From: JAOUEA01 sp963825685
GTDB taxonomy: Bacteria > Actinomycetota > UBA4738 > HRBIN12
Length of the DNA: 64,000 bases
NCBI GenBank assembly: GCA_963825685.1
Contig: CAWGUD010000020.1
Coordinates: forward strand, 62,001-126,000
Direction: 5' to 3'
The notes under the pieces are model-generated. The model was not told the origin of the DNA and did no database searches. It saw nothing but the letters and a program-made list of their open reading frames with translations. Shown one piece after another: positions 9,606 through 17,129 of the stretch. A program made the translations under genes and the position numbers. How positions within the stretch are numbered: the stretch's first letter is position 1; every line of letters begins with the position of its first letter.

Positions 9606-10520
9606 GCGTACCTCCCGTAGTCGACCTCGCCCGACGGCGCCGGTTCGGGCCGCAGGGCGTCCCAGTACGCGTCGCCGTACTTCTGCACGTACTCGCGATG
9701 GTTCGCCAGGCCGTAGACCCACTCGTCGAGCCAGGCGTCGAGCGTCTCCTGCTCTTTCGCGATGCGATCCCACTCGAGGTAGAAGCGGTTGTCACGGTCG
9801 TAGTAGCCCTGGGCGAACGACGGGTGGCATGCGAACGGTTCCTCGACCACCGCGTCGACCACCGCTCCCGGGATCACCGTGCGGTTGGGGTCTCGTCGGA
9901 TCACCGCCTCGTCGACGACCTCCTCCACCACGACGATCACCTTGTGCGCCGCGAACGCGACCTCCTTCTGACACCCCATCAGGCCCCAGATCTGCGTGTC
10001 GCCGGCGGCGTCGGCCCTCTGCGCGTGCACGACCGCCACGTCGGGCTTCAAGCGGCGGCACCACGAAGACCTCGTCGCTCTCGTCGTAGGGGGATCTCAT
10101 CGGGACGATCTTCGGGTTGACCTTCGGGATGTCGCTCTCGTAGTAGCTGCGGATCGGGAAGAACGGCAGGTTCGCGGCGCCCGCCATGTACCGGCACACC
10201 ATGCCGAAGTGCGAGTACTCCTCGATCTCCAGGGGTGCCGGGTCCGCCTTCTCGATCCGCCGGCGCACCGAGTGCAGGTTGCCCACGCCGGGGTTGCCCA
10301 TCCAGCTGAAGATCAGCTTCGAGGCGACCCCGGCCCCGATCATCTGGTCGTAGACCACGTCGGGCGTCATGCGGGCGAGCGTCAGGTCACGCCGGCGTTG
10401 CCGGATGATCTCGTGCCCGGCCGCGAAGCAGATCAGGTGCGTGAAGCCCTCGATCGCCACGGTGTCGCCGTCGCGCACGAGCTCGCGCACGGCGTCCTGC
10501 ATCGTCGTGACCTTGCTCAT
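9602..10520 (-). CDS. Family I CoA-transferase, alpha subunit, one frameshift
   Basis: ATG at 10520. The N-terminal half reads DGDTVAIEGFTHLICFAAGHE and MTPDVVYDQMIGAG; the C-terminal half reads VAVVHAQRADAAGDTQIWG, KVIVVVEEVVDEAV and ACHPSFAQGYYDRDN. These are diagnostic of the alpha subunit of GctA-like CoA-transferases. The frame breaks near 10045, where CCGCTTGAAG stands in place of an expected CCGCTGAAG (one extra T). Expected about 305 aa. It forms the heteromer with the beta subunit downstream. Confidence 0.85.
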
Positions 10521-10536
10521 GATGCACCCGCCCGGC

Positions 10537-10920
10537 TCACGACGGCCGCTCCTTCGGGGGATCGTCGTTCGGGCCGCGGAGCACGCAGCACTCGTTGCCC
10601 TCGGGGTCGATCAGGACGGTCCAGTAGCTGCCACCCTCGTCGACCCGGCGCACGACGCGCGCACCGGCGTCGACGAGTCGATCGACCTCCTCGCGCATCG
10701 TCGAGGGCGGGGAGAGATCCAGGTGCAGGCGGTTCTTGACCGACTTCCCCTCGGGCACGGTCTGGAACAGCAGCGGCCACCCACGGCCCGACGGGTCCCG
10801 GAGCCACGCGTCGTCCTCGTCGATCTCCTCGAGCTCGTAGCCGAGCGCCGCGCACCAGAAGTCCGCGACCAGCCGCGGGTCCCGGCAGTCGATCGTGAGC
10901 GTGAAGACGAGCGAGGTCAC
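10537..10920 (-). CDS. VOC/glyoxalase-like protein
   Basis: A 127-aa single-domain vicinal-oxygen-chelate protein: FTLTIDCRDPRLVADFWCAALGYE at the N-terminus and YWTVLIDPEGNECCVL at the C-terminus, as in the Glyoxalase_6 group. The metal-site histidines and glutamates are only partly kept, so catalytic activity is uncertain. GTG start at 10920 lies 14 nt after the aminotransferase gene, so it belongs to the same operon. Confidence 0.75.
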   Translation of the reverse strand: MTSLVFTLTIDCRDPRLVADFWCAALGYELEEIDEDDAWLRDPSGRGWPLLFQTVPEGKSVKNRLHLDLSPPSTMREEVDRLVDAGARVVRRVDEGGSYWTVLIDPEGNECCVLRGPNDDPPKERPS

Positions 10921-10934
10921 GGAGGGCCCGCCGC

Positions 10935-12236
10935 CTACGAGGCGGCCTCGACCTCGGCGACGGCCTCCTCGAAGATCTCGAGGGCCGCCCGGGCCTGGTC
11001 CTCACGGAACACCAGGGGCGGCGAGATGCGGATCGCGTCGTCACCGCACCCGAGCATCAGCAGCCCCTTGCGGAACGACGCCTGCTCGACCGCGAGTGCC
11101 TGGTCGTGATCGGCGAACGAGAGTCCGATCCAGAGGGCCCGGCCCCGCACCTCGGTGATGATCGGGTGTCGTTCGGCGATGGCGCGAACCCCGTCGAGGA
11201 AGATCTCCCCGACCGAACTCGCGTTGTCGAGCAATCCTTCCCGCTCGATCACCTCGAACGTCGCGAGGGCAGCGGCGCACGAGATCGGCGAGCCGCCGTA
11301 CGTCGAGCCGTGCGCGCCGAGCTCCCAGGTCATCAGGTCGTCGCGGGCGATCATCGCGCCGAGCGGCAGGCCGCTCGCGATGCCCTTGCCGGCGGTGATC
11401 ACGTCGGGCGTGATGCCCTCCTGCTCGATCGCCCACATCGTGCCGCTGCGACCCATGCCCGACTGCACCTCGTCGCAGACCAGCAGGATGCCGTGGCGGT
11501 CGCAGAGCTCCCGCAGGTAGGTGAACCAGCCCTCGGGCGGCAGCACGTACCCGCCCTCGCCGAGCCACGACTCGACGACGATCGCCGCGACCTCGGTCGG
11601 CGAGACGACCCGCTTGAACAACACCTGCTCGAGGTACTCGAAGTCGCCGTAGAACGAGTGGTAGACGCTCGGCATCATCGGGCCGAAGCCCGTGCGGTAG
11701 CGAGCCTTCGACGCGGTGAGCGTGACCGACCCCATCGAGCGCCCGTGGAACGACTGGTAGAACCCGATCAGGTATTGGCGACCGGTCGCGTAGCGAGCGA
11801 GCTTGATCGCTGCCTCGACGGCTTCGGTGCCCGAGTTCGTGAGGAACGAGCGTGCCCGCTTCCCCCCGAACGGCGCCATCGCGTCGAGCCGCTCGCACAC
11901 GTCGGAGTAGATCGGCAGGAAGAAGTCCGACGCCGAGTAGTGCAGCAGCTGGGTCGCCTGTCGCTGCACGGCCTCCACCACCGTCGGGTGGCAGTGCCCG
12001 GTGCTCGTCACGGCGATGCCCGCGTTCAGGTCCAGGAAGATGTTCCCGTCGACGTCCTCGACGATCGAGCCGGAGCCGCGACGCGGCACGAACGGGTAGG
12101 CGCGCGGGAGCGACGGCGACGTGACCTTGCGGTCGCGCTCGATGCGCGCCATCGCCTCGGGGCCGGGCACCTCCGTGATGAGCTTGGGCCTGGCGTGCGC
12201 CGCCAGACCCTCGAGCTCCATGTCCTCGAGGCTCAC
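10935..12236 (-). CDS. gabT: Class III aminotransferase, 4-aminobutyrate transaminase type
   Basis: A 433-aa PLP enzyme: TGHCHPTVVEAV, FLTNSGTEAVEAAIKLAR, FHGRSMGSVTLTASK, CDEVQSGMGRSG and the PLP lysine in VITAGKGIASGLPLGA. The pattern fits GABA/ornithine-type aminotransferases, which pass an omega-amino group to 2-oxoglutarate or pyruvate. GTG start at 12236 overlaps the upstream dehydrogenase stop by 4 nt. Exact substrate (GABA, 5-aminovalerate, beta-alanine) cannot be set from sequence. Confidence 0.85.
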   Translation of the reverse strand: MSLEDMELEGLAAHARPKLITEVPGPEAMARIERDRKVTSPSLPRAYPFVPRRGSGSIVEDVDGNIFLDLNAGIAVTSTGHCHPTVVEAVQRQATQLLHYSASDFFLPIYSDVCERLDAMAPFGGKRARSFLTNSGTEAVEAAIKLARYATGRQYLIGFYQSFHGRSMGSVTLTASKARYRTGFGPMMPSVYHSFYGDFEYLEQVLFKRVVSPTEVAAIVVESWLGEGGYVLPPEGWFTYLRELCDRHGILLVCDEVQSGMGRSGTMWAIEQEGITPDVITAGKGIASGLPLGAMIARDDLMTWELGAHGSTYGGSPISCAAALATFEVIEREGLLDNASSVGEIFLDGVRAIAERHPIITEVRGRALWIGLSFADHDQALAVEQASFRKGLLMLGCGDDAIRISPPLVFREDQARAALEIFEEAVAEVEAAS

Positions 12237-13798
12237 TCGGAGATCACCGTCCTCGACTGCTCGCGCAGGTACTGCAGCATGTAGTAGGGGCCGCCGCCGG
12301 CCTTGCCGGTCGTGCCCGACGCCTTCCAGCCGCCGAACGGCTGCACGCCCGGCCAGGCTCCCGTGGTCGACCCGGCCTGACGGTTGACGTAGACGACCCC
12401 CGCCTGGATGCGGTCGAGCCACTCGTCGATCTCGCTCTCCTCGTTGCTGAAGAGCCCGGCGGTCAGCCCGTACTCCGTGGCGTTCGCCTTCTCGATCGCG
12501 TCGTCGAGCTCGTCGAACGGCGCGACGACGACGAACGGTACGAACAGCTCCTTGTGCCAGATCCAGCTGTCCTCGGGTGCCTCGGCGATCGTCGGCTCGA
12601 CGAAGAGGCCGCGGCCGAGGTCCCCCTCGGTGATGCGCTGTCCGCCGGTCACGAGCGTCCCGTTCTTCTGGGCCTCCTCCGCCGCCTCCTCGTACGTGTC
12701 GAGGGCGGCCTCGTTGATGATCGGGCCCAGGAAGACGTCGCGCTCGATCGGGTTGCCGACCTTGATCTGCTCGGTCTTCGTCTTGAGCTGGGACACGAAC
12801 TCGTCGTAGACCTCGCGCTCGACGTAGACGCGGCTGCACGCCGAGCACTTCTGCCCGCCGAAGCCGAAGGCGCTGCGCATCACACCGGTGGTGGCCTTGT
12901 CGATGTCGGCGCTCTTCGTGACGATCGTCGGGTTCTTGCCGCCCATCTCGCAGATGACCGGCTTCGGCACGTTCGTCGCGAAGTTCTTGTAGATGTCCAT
13001 GCCGACCGGGTAGGAGCCGGTGAACGTGATGCCGTTCACGTCGGGGTGACGCCACAGGGCCTCGCCGGCGACGGCGCCCCGCCCGGTGACGAGGTGGAAC
13101 GCGCCGGCCGGCACGCCGCCGTCGCGGTAGCACTCGTAGAGCTTGTAGCCGAGCAGGGCGCCCTGGTTCGACGGCTTCAGCACGACCGCGTTGCCCGCGA
13201 CGAGCGCACCGCTCGTCGGGCCGCCCGACAGCGCCATCGGGAAGTTGAACGGGCTGATGACGGCCCACACGCCGTGGGGCCGCAGCACGTCGTAGTAGTC
13301 GCCGGCGGCGCCGAGCCCGCTCATCGGCGCGCGGAAGCCCTCGTGCTTCTCGACCTCGTCGCAGTTCCAGCGGATCAGCTCCGCCGTCTCCTGCACGTCG
13401 CCGAGCGCCTCGAGCCTGCTCTTGCCCACCTCGTATGCCATCAGTGCCGCGAGATCGAAGAGACGCTCTTCCATGATGTCGGCGGCCGAGCGCAGGATGC
13501 GCACGCGCTCCTGCCAGCCCATACGGTCCCACTCGAGCTGGAACGCCTTGGCCGCCGCCACGGCGTCCTCGACGTCTTCGGGCGTTGCCTGCGAGAAGCG
13601 CCCGATCACGATCTCCTTGTCGATCGGCGACGGCTCCTCGTAGCGGTCCTCGCGCCAACGCTCCTCGCCGTTCACGATGACCGGGTACTCCTTGCCGAGG
13701 TCGGCCTTGACCCGCTCTGCGGCCTCGTCGTACGCCGCCTGCAGCTCCTCGTTGTCGGCCGACAGCGTCGCGTAGGTGATGCGGAACTTCTCGCTCAT
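12233..13798 (-). CDS. pruA: L-glutamate gamma-semialdehyde (P5C) dehydrogenase family
   Basis: A 521-aa aldehyde dehydrogenase of the P5C-dehydrogenase branch. Visible: VISPFNFPMAL, ITFTGSYPVGMDIY, catalytic Glu in ICEMGGKNP and catalytic Cys region FGGQKCSACSRVYV. It would oxidise glutamate semialdehyde to glutamate with NAD+. AAGGGGGCGAG precedes the ATG at 13798. First gene of a ten-gene minus-strand run; the 233-nt divergent gap upstream carries its promoter. Confidence 0.88.
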   Translation of the reverse strand: MSEKFRITYATLSADNEELQAAYDEAAERVKADLGKEYPVIVNGEERWREDRYEEPSPIDKEIVIGRFSQATPEDVEDAVAAAKAFQLEWDRMGWQERVRILRSAADIMEERLFDLAALMAYEVGKSRLEALGDVQETAELIRWNCDEVEKHEGFRAPMSGLGAAGDYYDVLRPHGVWAVISPFNFPMALSGGPTSGALVAGNAVVLKPSNQGALLGYKLYECYRDGGVPAGAFHLVTGRGAVAGEALWRHPDVNGITFTGSYPVGMDIYKNFATNVPKPVICEMGGKNPTIVTKSADIDKATTGVMRSAFGFGGQKCSACSRVYVEREVYDEFVSQLKTKTEQIKVGNPIERDVFLGPIINEAALDTYEEAAEEAQKNGTLVTGGQRITEGDLGRGLFVEPTIAEAPEDSWIWHKELFVPFVVVAPFDELDDAIEKANATEYGLTAGLFSNEESEIDEWLDRIQAGVVYVNRQAGSTTGAWPGVQPFGGWKASGTTGKAGGGPYYMLQYLREQSRTVISE

Positions 13799-14031
13799 CG
13801 GAAGCTCGCCCCCTTCTGGCGTTCCCATGGCTCGGCCAATGGCTCGCGTCATGTGGATAACCGTGTGACGGCCGCCATCGTATCCGAGCGCCCCGAGGGC
13901 CGCCCATGGGCGCCGTTGACCTGCGGTTGGAGCCATCGGCACCGCCTGTGACCTGCAGAGATGCGTGGTCTCGATCCGGCGAGCGGAAACCGGGAAATCG
14001 TCGTCGGGCAGGCGTATGCTTCGGCTCCCAC
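13799..14031. promoter_or_regulatory. Divergent promoter region between pruA-like operon and FAH hydrolase
   Basis: This 233-nt gap separates two divergent start codons. For the plus-strand gene a TATGCT at 14015-14020 (TANNNT type) lies 11 nt before the ATG, giving a leader of only a few bases. For the minus-strand operon a TACGAT around 13876 is a candidate -10. A short direct repeat (ATGGCTCG) occurs at about 13826 and 13839. No clear operator palindrome. Confidence 0.4.
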
Positions 14032-14820
14032 ATGAGGCTCGTGACCTACGACCGGGGGGGGCACCGGCGACTGGGAGCGATCCTCGAGGGTGAGGTGGTC
14101 GACCTTCCCGACGCGGTCGGACATCCGGCCTTCCCCACCACCCTCGAGGGTCTGGTCTCGAGCAGCCGAGGCAGCGTGATGGATGCCGCCCGTGCCGCCC
14201 TGCAGCGCGACGACGCGTGGAACTGGCGCGTGCCGAAGCCGCGCATCCTCACCCCGTTGTTCCCGCATTCCCTGCTCTCGCCTCGCGCGATGGACGTCGA
14301 ACGGCGCATCGTCGGGCCGGAGCAGCCGGTGCCGTGGCCGGCCGGCGCGGCCTGGCTCGACTACGAGCCGATGGTGGCCGCGGTGGTCGGCAACGAGGCG
14401 TCGAAGGTGAACGCCGACGAGGTGCGCGCCGACGTCTTCGGCTACACGCTCGTGAACGACTGGCGGGCACGCTCGGCCGACGGGGCTCCCGTCGGCTCGG
14501 CCGAGGGCGTCCCGATCTCGATCGGACCCTGCGTGGTCACGGCCGACGAGCTGGACCCGCAGGCGATGTTCGTGCAGGTGAAGGTCGACGATCACGACGT
14601 GCTGAAGGGCAACCTCAACGGCGCCGCGACGTCGCTGTTCGAGCTGATCTCGTCGGTCTCACAGCACGCGGTGCTCGAGCGCGGCGATGCGTTCGCGCTC
14701 GGCCCCTTCCCACCGGTCGCCGACGACGCGGACCCCGCCCGGCGGCTGTGGCCGGGCGCCCTGATCGAGCTGGCGGCCGAGGGCATCGGCACCCTGCGCA
14801 ATCGCCTCGGCGCCCGCTGA
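14032..14820 (+). CDS. Fumarylacetoacetate hydrolase (FAH) family protein
   Basis: A 262-aa FAH-fold protein. It opens MRLVTYDRGGHRRLGAIL like many actinobacterial members, and has LDYEPMVAAVVGNEASKV and GYTLVNDWRAR where the family's metal-binding acidic residues occur. Family members hydrolyse or decarboxylate oxo-acids from aromatic or amino-acid breakdown. It lacks an obvious Shine-Dalgarno and is probably near-leaderless. Divergent from the pruA operon, so it may be co-regulated. Confidence 0.8.
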   Translation: MRLVTYDRGGHRRLGAILEGEVVDLPDAVGHPAFPTTLEGLVSSSRGSVMDAARAALQRDDAWNWRVPKPRILTPLFPHSLLSPRAMDVERRIVGPEQPVPWPAGAAWLDYEPMVAAVVGNEASKVNADEVRADVFGYTLVNDWRARSADGAPVGSAEGVPISIGPCVVTADELDPQAMFVQVKVDDHDVLKGNLNGAATSLFELISSVSQHAVLERGDAFALGPFPPVADDADPARRLWPGALIELAAEGIGTLRNRLGAR

Positions 14821-14840
14821 GGCGGCCGCCGGCGTCGGGC

Positions 14841-14963
14841 CTACTTCTTCTTCGCGGCCTTCCGCGCCGAGCCGGCCTCGGCCGCCCTGCGCGCGTCGCG
14901 CGCCTTCTTCCTGCGCTGACGGTCCTTCGCCGACCGCACCTTCGCGAGATCGCCCCTGCCCAT
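14841..14963 (-). CDS. Very small Lys/Arg-rich protein, 40 aa
   Basis: ATG at 14963 follows GAGGAGA; the 40-aa product starts MGRGDLAKVRSAKDRQRRKK and ends AARKAAKKK-like, almost entirely Lys, Arg and Ala. Such small basic proteins could bind nucleic acid or ribosomes, but I know no function. It follows proC (stop at 14977) on the same strand with a 13-nt gap, so it is probably co-transcribed. Confidence 0.55.
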   Translation of the reverse strand: MGRGDLAKVRSAKDRQRRKKARDARRAAEAGSARKAAKKK

Positions 14964-14976
14964 CGTCGTCGTCTCC

Positions 14977-15816
14977 TCAGTCCTCGTCGTCGTCGCCGCC
15001 CTGCGCCAGCTCGAGCGAGCGTTGGCGCGCGGCGTCGATCGCGTTCAGGAACGCGGCACGCACACCGGCTTCCTCGAGGTGACGGATCGCCGCGATCGTC
15101 GTGCCGCCGGGCGACGTCACCATCTCGCGGAGCTCCACGGGGTGCGTGCCCGTGTCGCGCAGCATCTTGGCCGAGCCCAACATCGTCTGGATGATCAGCT
15201 CGGTCGCGACGTCACGCGACAGCCCGAGCAGGATACACGCCTCGATCATCGCCTCGGCCAACAGGAAGAAGTACGCCGGCCCACTGCCGCTCGTCGCCGT
15301 GACCGCATCGAGGTGCTGCTCGGGCAGCCGGAGCACCTTGCCGACGGTGCCGAGCAGCTCCTCGGCGATCGAGAGATGTTCCTCCCCCGCCGAGCGCCCG
15401 GCGGCGATCACCGACATCGCCTCGTCGACCATCACGGGCACGTTCGACATCACGCGCACGACCGGCACCCCGTCGGGCAGCTGTTTCTGCACGAAGGACG
15501 TGCGCACCCCGGCGGCGAAGCTGATCACCGTGTCTCGAGGCTGCACGTGCTCGCGGATCTGCTGCAGCAGCACCTCGATGTCCTGCGGCTTCGTCATCAG
15601 CACGAGCACGTCGGCCCAGCGCACCGCCTCGGGGTTGTCGAGGGTCGCCGTGATGCCGTACTTGCCCGCGAGCTCCTGGGCGCGCTCCTCACGCCGGTTC
15701 GTGACCATGATCTCGTCCACCGAGCGCCCGCCCGACCGGATCAGGCCGGAGATCAGCGCCTCGGCCATCTTGCCGCCGCCGAGGAAGGCGACCCTTCGTG
15801 CCTCGTCGCTGCTCAT
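14977..15816 (-). CDS. proC: Pyrroline-5-carboxylate reductase
   Basis: A 279-aa enzyme for the last step of proline synthesis, P5C to proline with NAD(P)H. N-terminal Rossmann motif FLGGGKMAEALISGL; C-terminal P5CR signature region DAVTATSGSGPAYFFLLAEAM and VTSPGGTTIAAI. Length is typical. ATG at 15816; a slightly longer start exists upstream. Together with the P5C dehydrogenase at 12.2-13.8 kb both directions of the proline/glutamate link are encoded nearby. Confidence 0.95.
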   Translation of the reverse strand: MSSDEARRVAFLGGGKMAEALISGLIRSGGRSVDEIMVTNRREERAQELAGKYGITATLDNPEAVRWADVLVLMTKPQDIEVLLQQIREHVQPRDTVISFAAGVRTSFVQKQLPDGVPVVRVMSNVPVMVDEAMSVIAAGRSAGEEHLSIAEELLGTVGKVLRLPEQHLDAVTATSGSGPAYFFLLAEAMIEACILLGLSRDVATELIIQTMLGSAKMLRDTGTHPVELREMVTSPGGTTIAAIRHLEEAGVRAAFLNAIDAARQRSLELAQGGDDDED

Positions 15817-15852
15817 GGCGGACAACCTACCGCACACGCACGAACCGGCGAC

Positions 15853-16512
15853 TCACGCGTCGTCGGGGGCGGACTGGATGCCGTGGCGCAGGATCTCGAC
15901 GAACTCCTTGATGCGCATCTCGCGTCGCTCCGGCCGCCGGTGGATCAGCCCGGGGTCGAGGTCGGCCGAGACCAGCGCGTCCTGGAAGCGCTCGGCGACC
16001 CAGTCGAGCGTCGACGCGAGCATCTCGGGGTCGACGTCGTCGCGGACCTCGCCGCTGCGCACGCCGAACTCGACGAACTCGAGCGTGCCGTACGGATCCT
16101 CGCTGCGCATGAAGCGGTCGATCGGGCGTCGCACGCCCATGCCCGCGTCGTAGCGGCCGATCACCGCGATGCGGTTGGGCACGGGATCACGGTCCACGAA
16201 GTCCTCGGTGTGCTCGAGCCACCAGTCGAGCGTGGCCCAGAACCCCTCGGCGGTGACGTCCTCGGGCGCATCGAGCCACGCGGGCAGCATCGAGACCGCG
16301 CGTTGGTAGGCCGCCAGGAACAGCCCCTCCTTCGACCCGAAGTCGAGGAAGACGGTCCCCTTGGCCACCCCCACGTCGGCCGCGATGTCCTCGACGCGCC
16401 CGCCTCGATAGCCGTGCTCGGCGAAGTGGCGCATCGCGGCGTCGACGACGCGATCGCGACGCTCGGCGGCGTCGACCCGCTTGGCTCTGCCCTCGCTCAC
16501 GCCCGACGTCAT
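15853..16512 (-). CDS. TetR/AcrR family transcriptional regulator
   Basis: A 219-aa regulator with a TetR N-terminal HTH (RRDRVVDAAMRHFAEHGYRG, DIAADVGVAKGTVFLDFGSK) and a variable ligand-binding C-terminal part. ATG at 16512. Only 39 nt separate it from the terminator-like hairpin of the structured RNA upstream on the same strand, so it either has a very short promoter or is read from the RNA promoter. Target genes unknown; proC and the small basic protein follow it. Confidence 0.85.
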   Translation of the reverse strand: MTSGVSEGRAKRVDAAERRDRVVDAAMRHFAEHGYRGGRVEDIAADVGVAKGTVFLDFGSKEGLFLAAYQRAVSMLPAWLDAPEDVTAEGFWATLDWWLEHTEDFVDRDPVPNRIAVIGRYDAGMGVRRPIDRFMRSEDPYGTLEFVEFGVRSGEVRDDVDPEMLASTLDWVAERFQDALVSADLDPGLIHRRPERREMRIKEFVEILRHGIQSAPDDA

Positions 16513-16540
16513 GCCCGCACGGTAGCGGCCGAGGGCGCCC

Positions 16541-16980
16541 GAGGAAAGAAAGAGCCCGAGAGACCTTCCGGCTCGCCGAGAGCCGAAGCTCCCAGCCACC
16601 GTCAGCCTCTCGGGCTCAGGTGCTCCAAGCAACCTCCGCGTCGTCGCGGCGGTGACCGACCGTGCCCGGCGGGTTCGGCTCGCCCGAAGGCGCTCCGATC
16701 GCCTGCCGCCGACAGGCTCGCCTTGCGGCGCTCCCGCTGCGGCGGGGCTCCCCTTCGGCCCACCCGAGGGTGTTCCGCCGGGGGCCGGACCCGGCTTCGT
16801 CCTTGCGGCGTCTGCCTGGCCCGGGAGGTTCCGCTTCCGGCCTTGCGGCCTTCGTCGGCGCCCCGGAGTTCCGCGTCTGGCCTTGCGGCCTTCGTCGGTT
16901 CTCCCGGTTCCGTCTCCGCCTTGCGGCGGCTCCGGAACCTCGTCCGGTCTCCTCGCGTCGGTGCTTCGACTGCTTGGAGC
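16541..16980 (-). ncRNA. Candidate large structured non-coding RNA (about 430 nt)
   Basis: Read on the minus strand. The predicted 5' end GCTCCAAGCA (16980-16971) pairs perfectly with TGCTTGGAGC (16631-16622), closing about 330 nt. Inside are at least five C(GCAA)G tetraloop hairpins and C(UUCG)G tetraloops; on the plus strand these loops would be TTGC and CGAA, so the minus strand is the RNA. One hairpin is GGTTCCG-GAG-CCGCC-GCAA-GGCGG-AGA-CGGAACC with a GAG/AGA loop. A promoter lies exactly upstream and a terminator downstream. No hallmark of RNase P RNA, tmRNA or SRP RNA was seen. It could also be a long leader of the TetR gene. Confidence 0.72.
16542..16617 (-). terminator. Branched terminator-like hairpin after the structured RNA
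   Basis: Arms 16607-16617 and 16552-16562 form a perfect 11-bp stem (GAGCCCGAGAG with CTCTCGGGCTC). Reading the minus strand, TTTCTTTCC follows, an imperfect U-tract. Between the arms lies a second hairpin with a C(UUCG)G loop (GGGAGC/GCTCTC). It separates the RNA from the TetR start at 16512 and could act as terminator or attenuator. Confidence 0.6.
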
Positions 16981-16987
16981 GAGGCGA

Positions 16988-17017
16988 ACTGTACGGGCGG
17001 GAACGGGGCATGGTCAA
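16988..17017 (-). promoter_or_regulatory. Promoter of the structured RNA
   Basis: On the minus strand TTGACC (17017-17012) is followed after 18 nt by TACAGT (16993-16988). Seven nt further is G16980, the first base of the closing stem of the structured RNA. The -35 matches consensus in five of six positions and the -10 fits TANNNT. The coincidence of predicted start site and helix end is strong support. Confidence 0.65.
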
Positions 17018-17129
17018 CTCGACGTTTCCGCAGGTCAGAGCACGAATGCGCTGGTAGTGGACGTGCGAAGAAGAGTGACAAATCCGAACGAGAAGTGACG
17101 GATGTCGCAGCGGACGATGAACGCCCAGG

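Noticed and set aside
16541..16980. RNase P RNA or tmRNA as identity of the structured RNA
   Set aside because: Neither the RNase P core (GAGGAAxGUCC, ACAGAAA) nor tmRNA ends (GGUUUCG-AC, CCA-adjacent GUUCGAUUC) could be found on either strand.
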